Positions 60,019-64,000 of a stretch of DNA of 64,000 bases are shown here, piece by piece. The translations under genes were made by a program, and so were the position numbers. The DNA is from JAHFTY01 sp964584785 (GTDB taxonomy: Bacteria; Acidobacteriota; Terriglobia; 20CM-2-55-15): contig CAZPBY010000010.1 of NCBI GenBank assembly GCA_964584785.1, forward strand, positions 62,001-126,000, given 5' to 3'. A model generated the notes under the pieces. The model ran no database searches. It was given only the letters and a program-made list of their open reading frames with translations, and had not been told where the DNA came from. Numbering within the stretch: position 1 is the first letter of the stretch; each line of letters opens with the position of its first letter.

Positions 60019-60818
60019 AACGTCGTTCTCGGCTGGAATTTCACAATCGCCGTCAGGATCACTTCGACCGGCGTCCCATTGAGGTACGTTGGTTCATAAA
60101 CCCACTGCTTTACACAATCGATGGCGGCGTTAACCAATAGAGGATGACCGGAAACCACACGGATGTTATCGACTCGGCCATCGGCAGTCAGGGTCGCTTC
60201 CAGAATGACGGTACCTGTCACTCGCGCTTTCATGGCGAGTATTGGATAAACAGGTGGAACGAGCCTCAGGATCTGCGGTTCTTTAACGGCACCACCGACT
60301 CGAATCGGCTCCCGTATCTTCAACGGGGGCGCCGGCGGCGCGGGTGGTGGCGGCGGAGGAGGGATCGACGCTTCGTCTCGTGCGCTTGCAGCGAGTATTC
60401 CACCTAGAACGCCGCCGGCTACACCACCAGGCATGCCGCCGGGTACGCCGCCGACGACCCCGGAAGATGGCGCGATCGGATCATCGACGACGTGGGCGAT
60501 ATCTTTGGGAATCACCAATGGTACGAAGAGAGAATCCGGGTCCAGCTTCACCTGGACCGGCGCCTTCGGAGTTGCAGCTGGCGGAGCTTCAACTTCGACA
60601 GGCGCCGGTGGCGCCGCCGGTGGAGGAGGCGGCGGCGAAACAAGCATCGTCATCAGCTGCCACTCCTCGATTGTCTTTGGAAACATCAGTGGAATCACGA
60701 TCAGTGCGATGATCAAAAGCGCATGAAAGATGACCGAACTGATCATCGACGGTTTCTTGAATTTGTCCTTCTCCGGAAATGTCGCCGGCAGATCTTTAAA
60801 GATGACTGGATTCGCCAT
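60015..60818 (-). CDS. TonB-family energy transducer
   Basis: This 267-residue protein has one membrane segment (26-47), a Pro/Ala-rich periplasmic spacer with two poly-Pro runs and a Gly/Val-rich stretch (GGVPGGMPGGVAGG), and a C-terminal TonB domain (PPVYPILAMKARVTGTVILEATL). No exbB/exbD gene is near. GGGAGG precedes ATG 60818. Co-occurrence with HemN, receiver and Usp genes is unusual for TonB. Confidence 0.88.
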   Translation of the reverse strand: MANPVIFKDLPATFPEKDKFKKPSMISSVIFHALLIIALIVIPLMFPKTIEEWQLMTMLVSPPPPPPAAPPAPVEVEAPPAATPKAPVQVKLDPDSLFVPLVIPKDIAHVVDDPIAPSSGVVGGVPGGMPGGVAGGVLGGILAASARDEASIPPPPPPPAPPAPPLKIREPIRVGGAVKEPQILRLVPPVYPILAMKARVTGTVILEATLTADGRVDNIRVVSGHPLLVNAAIDCVKQWVYEPTYLNGTPVEVILTAIVKFQPRTTL

Positions 60819-61179
60819 GGTATCCTCCCACAACTTGCGCAGTTCGCTCGACAAGTTCCTGACGGCGTATCGGTTTCCTTAATAAATCCAGTGCCCCCAA
60901 CTCCCGCGCACGCTCCTCGGTTCCAGCGTCGGCACAGGCGGAGATCATCAAGACGGGCACTTTCGAATGCGCCTGTCTTATTTCTATGAGCAGATCGATT
61001 CCCGTTTTCCCGGGCATGCGGTAATCGCAGACGACGAGATCGAAGCGCTGAAGGCGCAGGGCTGACAGCGCGCTGTCGACGTCGGCGGCCGAGTCGACTC
61101 GGTGCCCTTCGCGCTCGAGTACCTTGCGCATCGATTCGCGGCAGAAAGTATCGTCGTCTGCGATCAGGATTCGGGACAC
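60796..61179 (-). CDS. Single-domain response regulator
   Basis: This 127-residue receiver has acidic residues ADDD near 7-10, phospho-acceptor Asp in LVVCDYRMPGKTG and Lys in LLRKPI. There is no output domain, so it works by protein contact or in a relay. It lies 12 bases after the Usp gene and overlaps the TonB-family gene by 23 bases. Confidence 0.9.
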   Translation of the reverse strand: MSRILIADDDTFCRESMRKVLEREGHRVDSAADVDSALSALRLQRFDLVVCDYRMPGKTGIDLLIEIRQAHSKVPVLMISACADAGTEERARELGALDLLRKPIRRQELVERTAQVVGGYHGESSHL

Positions 61180-61191
61180 AACATCACCTCA

Positions 61192-62061
61192 CTACAGCTT
61201 CAGAGTCAAAACCGGAACGGACGTTTTCGTGAGTAACCTGTCGGTCGTCGTGCCGATCAGGTGTTTGTGCACCGTGCCGTACTCGTGCGTTCCTAGAATT
61301 GTCAGATCTGCTCCGATCTCCGTTGCGACATCCGCAATGCGATCGCTCGGCGAACCGTTCTCGACGATACGGACCACCGTCGGGTCGTTGATGAACTCAT
61401 CCGGTGTAAGGTTGATGAGCTGATTTGTCGCCCATTCACGCATTTTCTCGATCGTGTTGGTGAACTGGCCCTGCCGTATTCCAAACTCGATAACTTTTGG
61501 AGTCTCGATGACGTAGAGCATGTAAATGGAAGCTCCCAATGCCCGTTTCAAATCGAACGCGTATTGCATAACGCGGCTCGAGTGCTCCGAAAAATCCGTC
61601 GAGACCAGAATGCGTCGCGTCGTACCGGGACTCGGCTCGTCTCGCCTTCCGCGAGCCGCAGAAACCGCCAATACCGGACGATTTGTCAGGCGAATGACCT
61701 TGTTGGTCGTAACGCCTTTTGCGGAACCCATCACGACACAATCGACAAGCTCCTTGTCTGCGAGGGCGGCAATCTCCTCGGCAGCCTTTCCTTTCGAAAT
61801 CACTTTTCGGATCGTGATCTCCGTGCCGGTGGGCAGTACTTTCGCCATCTCTGCCTCGACCTCGGCATCCATGTATTTCTGCATCTCGTGGATGTCGAAC
61901 AGCGTTGACCAGTGGCTGTGCTTTTCAAAGTAATCGCTCACTACGTGAAGAACGATCAACTCGCCTTTCGTGAAATTCGCCAGGCGAATCGCATGGAGCA
62001 ACGCGTGGTTTGCGTTCGGCGAAAAATCCGTGGGGAACAGAATTTTTTTGAACGTGACCAT
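61192..62061 (-). CDS. Tandem-domain universal stress protein
   Basis: This 289-residue protein has two UspA domains (FKKILFPTDFSPNANHALLHAI and TRRILVSTDFSEHSSRVMQYA), ending with DLTILGTHEYGTVHKHLIGTTTDRLL. GGAGGG precedes ATG 62061 by three bases or so. It heads the Usp-receiver-TonB-HemN operon. Confidence 0.9.
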   Translation of the reverse strand: MVTFKKILFPTDFSPNANHALLHAIRLANFTKGELIVLHVVSDYFEKHSHWSTLFDIHEMQKYMDAEVEAEMAKVLPTGTEITIRKVISKGKAAEEIAALADKELVDCVVMGSAKGVTTNKVIRLTNRPVLAVSAARGRRDEPSPGTTRRILVSTDFSEHSSRVMQYAFDLKRALGASIYMLYVIETPKVIEFGIRQGQFTNTIEKMREWATNQLINLTPDEFINDPTVVRIVENGSPSDRIADVATEIGADLTILGTHEYGTVHKHLIGTTTDRLLTKTSVPVLTLKL

Positions 62062-62464
62062 CTTCCCTCCTCGAGTCTCACCCAATCCGGGCAACGCTCG
62101 CAGAGGTAATGAGCAAGTGAGATTCCTGCAAACCAAATAGATCGCCGCTCAACGTTTGCGCGGAGTTGCGTGCATCGCCGGAATGAGTCATTTGACGGTT
62201 CGACAAGAAACCGATCGGCTTGAGTTCTCGCGGTTGACGATGTGTCTGGGAGTTATGCAGTCTGACAACGCTTGACCTGATGAAGCCCGTCACTGCGCTT
62301 CGGCTTCTGCACACGCCGGCGAAAGCTGGCAGGCCCCGCAGTGGAGCGACGGGCTTCGTGATGACGCGTTTCATTACCGGACCGTTCGTCAACGGCCCGG
62401 CTTCAAGCCCGTGTCGACGGCGGTCGGCGTGGTTGGTGCAGAGTGGCGCTAAGGAACGCTGGAG
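62062..62464. other. Intergenic region without a supported gene
   Basis: This 403-base space upstream of the Usp gene holds no frame with a credible start and protein-like sequence. It contains the REP-like hairpin at 62282-62357, a second copy of the GGCTTCAAGCC-type palindrome near 62397, and the promoter of the Usp operon, which I could not place. Confidence 0.6.
62282..62357. repeat. REP-like hairpin with GAAGCCCGTC arms
   Basis: GAAGCCCGTC (62282-62291) and GACGGGCTTC (62348-62357) pair perfectly; ACTGC and GCAGT just inside also pair. A related GATGAAGCCCG segment occurs at 63571-63581. The region has the mark of a small dispersed repeat. Confidence 0.65.
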
Positions 62465-62839
62465 CTACCGTGCAGACGCGAATCGTTTTTGTACGTCCTC
62501 GACCGCGCCGACGATCAGATTGAAGTAAGCATCCAGGACGCACCAACTGGGCATCGGCCCCCGGCTGTCGCGCAGATCACAGAAGCCACGACTATCCTGA
62601 TGCGAACAGTTGGCACAAACCTCGTTGCGTAATGCTGTGACATACGGTTCGATCGAACCGCTGTCGACCGAAGAAACGACGTCCACAACATCAGACAGAT
62701 GCGCGAAAAGGCTGCAAGCTCCAAAGTCTTCATGCACACATCGTGTGGGATTGTCGGGGTTCGCAGTGAACGAGAGACACACACCGCAGACGGCCTCCCG
62801 CATTGCGTTCTGGTATTCCGAAAGTGGAATGGTGGACAT
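62465..62839 (-). CDS. Cys-rich protein of unknown function
   Basis: This 124-residue protein has two Cys clusters: CGVC...CVHEDFGAC at 18-42 and CANC...CDLRD...C at 75-100. Spacing CxxC-x~13-C-x~7-C in both halves suggests iron-sulfur or zinc sites. No membrane segment or signal is seen. I do not recognise the family. The setting (Usp, hemerythrin, HemN) suggests a low-oxygen role. Confidence 0.7.
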   Translation of the reverse strand: MSTIPLSEYQNAMREAVCGVCLSFTANPDNPTRCVHEDFGACSLFAHLSDVVDVVSSVDSGSIEPYVTALRNEVCANCSHQDSRGFCDLRDSRGPMPSWCVLDAYFNLIVGAVEDVQKRFASAR

Positions 62840-63010
62840 GATCTTGACCCTCCCCGACGAACTTCAGGCATGCCGGGTTCCATAATCGAAGACGGTGTTT
62901 CTGCGGGCTTTCCACAATAGCCTGCGTAAAGCTTCGACAGTTCGTCGCGTCTGACGCTGTTTGCGGAATGGCACTATGACAAAAGTGCAGGGGTATTCAG
63001 AATTCCTTTT

Positions 63011-63550
63011 CTACGCCGACTTGTTGAGGTACTTCCATTCGAGCTGGCGTAAGTTTGCGATCTCGTTCTGTAGCGCCTGCTCGTCGGAAGGCGTATCGAA
63101 GGCCTTCAGTTGCTCGAAAACGGCGTGATCCTCGTGTGCATTCAGGACCGCGTCGACTCTCTCAAACAGGATGTGATCTTCCTTGTAGATGTGGTTTCTC
63201 AGCGTTGAACAGAGCCTGTTGGCGCATCCGGCAAATTCCGGCAACTTCGCCAGGCGAAGGTTCTTCTCCAGTTTTTCGATGAGCGCGCGCTCTTGCTCAT
63301 GCTCAAGAGCCAAATGCTCCAGATGCCGCTGCTGGGATGCCGCAGCCGTTTTAAGGGCTGGGAAAAGGATTCGTTCCTCTTTTGCCTGATGGTGCTCATC
63401 CGCAAACCAGCGGAGGAAGTGCAAAATCGTTATGGTATCCGTTTTATCGATGCCACCGCTCTCCGTAACTGCAGCGGCCATTGCATCCAAAACATCAAGC
63501 GCCCGGAGAATCAACTTATGTTCATGAATCAGGAACTCTGTCGTCTTCAT
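63011..63550 (-). CDS. Hemerythrin-domain protein
   Basis: This 179-residue helical protein has the hemerythrin HHE pattern: IHEHKLILRAL at the start, FADEHHQAKEERILFPAL near 50-67, HLALEHEQERALI near 80 and RNHIYKEDHILFERVD near 120-135. These His/Glu residues bind a di-iron centre for oxygen or nitric oxide. An extra 40-residue tail follows. It may sense or store oxygen. Confidence 0.9.
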   Translation of the reverse strand: MKTTEFLIHEHKLILRALDVLDAMAAAVTESGGIDKTDTITILHFLRWFADEHHQAKEERILFPALKTAAASQQRHLEHLALEHEQERALIEKLEKNLRLAKLPEFAGCANRLCSTLRNHIYKEDHILFERVDAVLNAHEDHAVFEQLKAFDTPSDEQALQNEIANLRQLEWKYLNKSA

Positions 63551-63603
63551 GCGCGAAGTGTCCCTTTACTTGATGAAGCCCGCTACGTGACGCAACCAAG
63601 CCC

Positions 63604-63882
63604 CTAAGCGGACTTGCGGGCCGCCATTCCGCTCAATCGCAAAACTCTGCCGACCTGAATCTGCCGGCCCTCCAACATTTGGCCGTCGAGGATTCGCTCG
63701 GCTTCGTCAGCGGTGGCCGGATTGACCAAACGCACATGTGCAAAGCTCGGCGATGTCCCGGTGACGTTGTCGCGGATGAGTTTCACAGCCAGGACCGGAT
63801 ATCCACGATTCTCGACCCACTGCTTGAGAACGTCGTCTGAACAATCGTGTGGGACGTTGGACAACAATAGTGTGGACGGCAT
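63604..63882 (-). CDS. RRM-type RNA-binding protein
   Basis: This 92-residue protein is a single RNA-recognition motif: LLLSNVPHDCSDDVLKQWV (RNP2 region), then TSPSFAHVRLVNPATADEAERIL, and GRQIQVGRV at the end. Bacterial stand-alone RRMs are often cold- or stress-induced. GGGAGTG precedes ATG 63882 at a suitable distance. RNP1 is less aromatic than in classical members. Confidence 0.82.
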   Translation of the reverse strand: MPSTLLLSNVPHDCSDDVLKQWVENRGYPVLAVKLIRDNVTGTSPSFAHVRLVNPATADEAERILDGQMLEGRQIQVGRVLRLSGMAARKSA

Positions 63883-64000
63883 AATGCACACTCCCGTTAA
63901 GAATGCGGCATCCTTGCCTCTAGCTACTTTTCGTCGCAAAAATAGTGGTTCAACGCCTGCACTGGCGTGAATCGCGGCCGGAAATTGGTGCCAGAGCGCG

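Noticed and set aside
1..64000. tRNA, rRNA, CRISPR, IS or phage genes
   Set aside because: No cloverleaf, rRNA segment, regular spacer repeats, transposase or phage protein was seen on either strand.

Overview
The window is about 64 kb of GC-rich DNA (upper fifties percent G+C by eye), gene-dense, with no rRNA, tRNA, CRISPR array, insertion sequence or phage. The organism is a diderm bacterium: there is an MtrB-type outer-membrane barrel, a TonB-family protein, Rieske/cytochrome b, and periplasmic multihaem cytochromes. The gene mix (ISC operon with IscX, many ECF sigma/anti-sigma pairs, GMC, SMP-30, GlcG and DM13 proteins, tandem Usp proteins, REP-like palindromes) fits an Acidobacteriota-like soil or sediment genome. 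That assignment is an inference and no marker gene here proves it.

Layout. (1) Bases 1-8213, minus strand: a tightly packed operon of nine genes running off the left edge. It encodes a haem-oxygenase-like di-iron enzyme, a hexapeptide acyltransferase, an acyl carrier protein, two adenylating enzymes, an SDR reductase, an O-acylhomoserine sulfhydrylase-like PLP enzyme, a MetA-like acyltransferase and a PLP decarboxylase. It reads as an uncharacterised small-molecule biosynthetic cluster. (2) 8417-12279, plus strand: a frameshifted secreted esterase, an SDR and an FAD amine-oxidase-like enzyme. (3) 12297-17619, minus: iscR-iscS-iscU-iscA-hscB-hscA-iscX plus a zinc-ribbon gene, with no ferredoxin gene. 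A perfect inverted repeat lies at the iscR promoter. (4) 18073-32567: signalling and stress genes. These include an NtrC-type two-component system, Usp, a degraded SpoIIE phosphatase, trehalose synthesis (otsA/otsB), a NarL-type two-component system, Hsp20, a hydrolase, a phosphoribosyltransferase and an orphan NarL regulator. A redoxin here carries an in-frame UGA in a UxxC motif and is a strong selenoprotein candidate. (5) 32665-35825: two ECF sigma/anti-sigma modules around an aquaporin. (6) 36021-50538: a run of redox and sugar-oxidising genes (SMP-30, GlcG-cupin, NDH-2, glucose dehydrogenase, GH63-like enzyme, GMC oxidoreductase, two DM13-type proteins) facing a multicopper oxidase. (7) 50781-58428, minus: Usp, Rieske, a fused cytochrome b, a nonahaem cytochrome, a decahaem MtrA/DmsE cytochrome and an MtrB/PioB barrel. 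Together these look like a quinol-to-outer-membrane electron conduit. (8) 58684-63882, minus: HemN, TonB-family protein, receiver protein, Usp, a Cys-rich protein, hemerythrin and an RRM protein.

Main leads. The candidates for something undescribed are the selenoprotein with its SECIS-like hairpin, the quinol-oxidising complex coupled to an Mtr conduit, and the nine-gene biosynthetic operon. Two pairs of matching bipartite promoter-like motifs suggest ECF sigma regulons. The selenoprotein gene and one ECF sigma gene share the motif GGGAATAAAA-N12-GTCTTT. Regions 3, 4 and 8 look like a low-oxygen and stress-survival programme.
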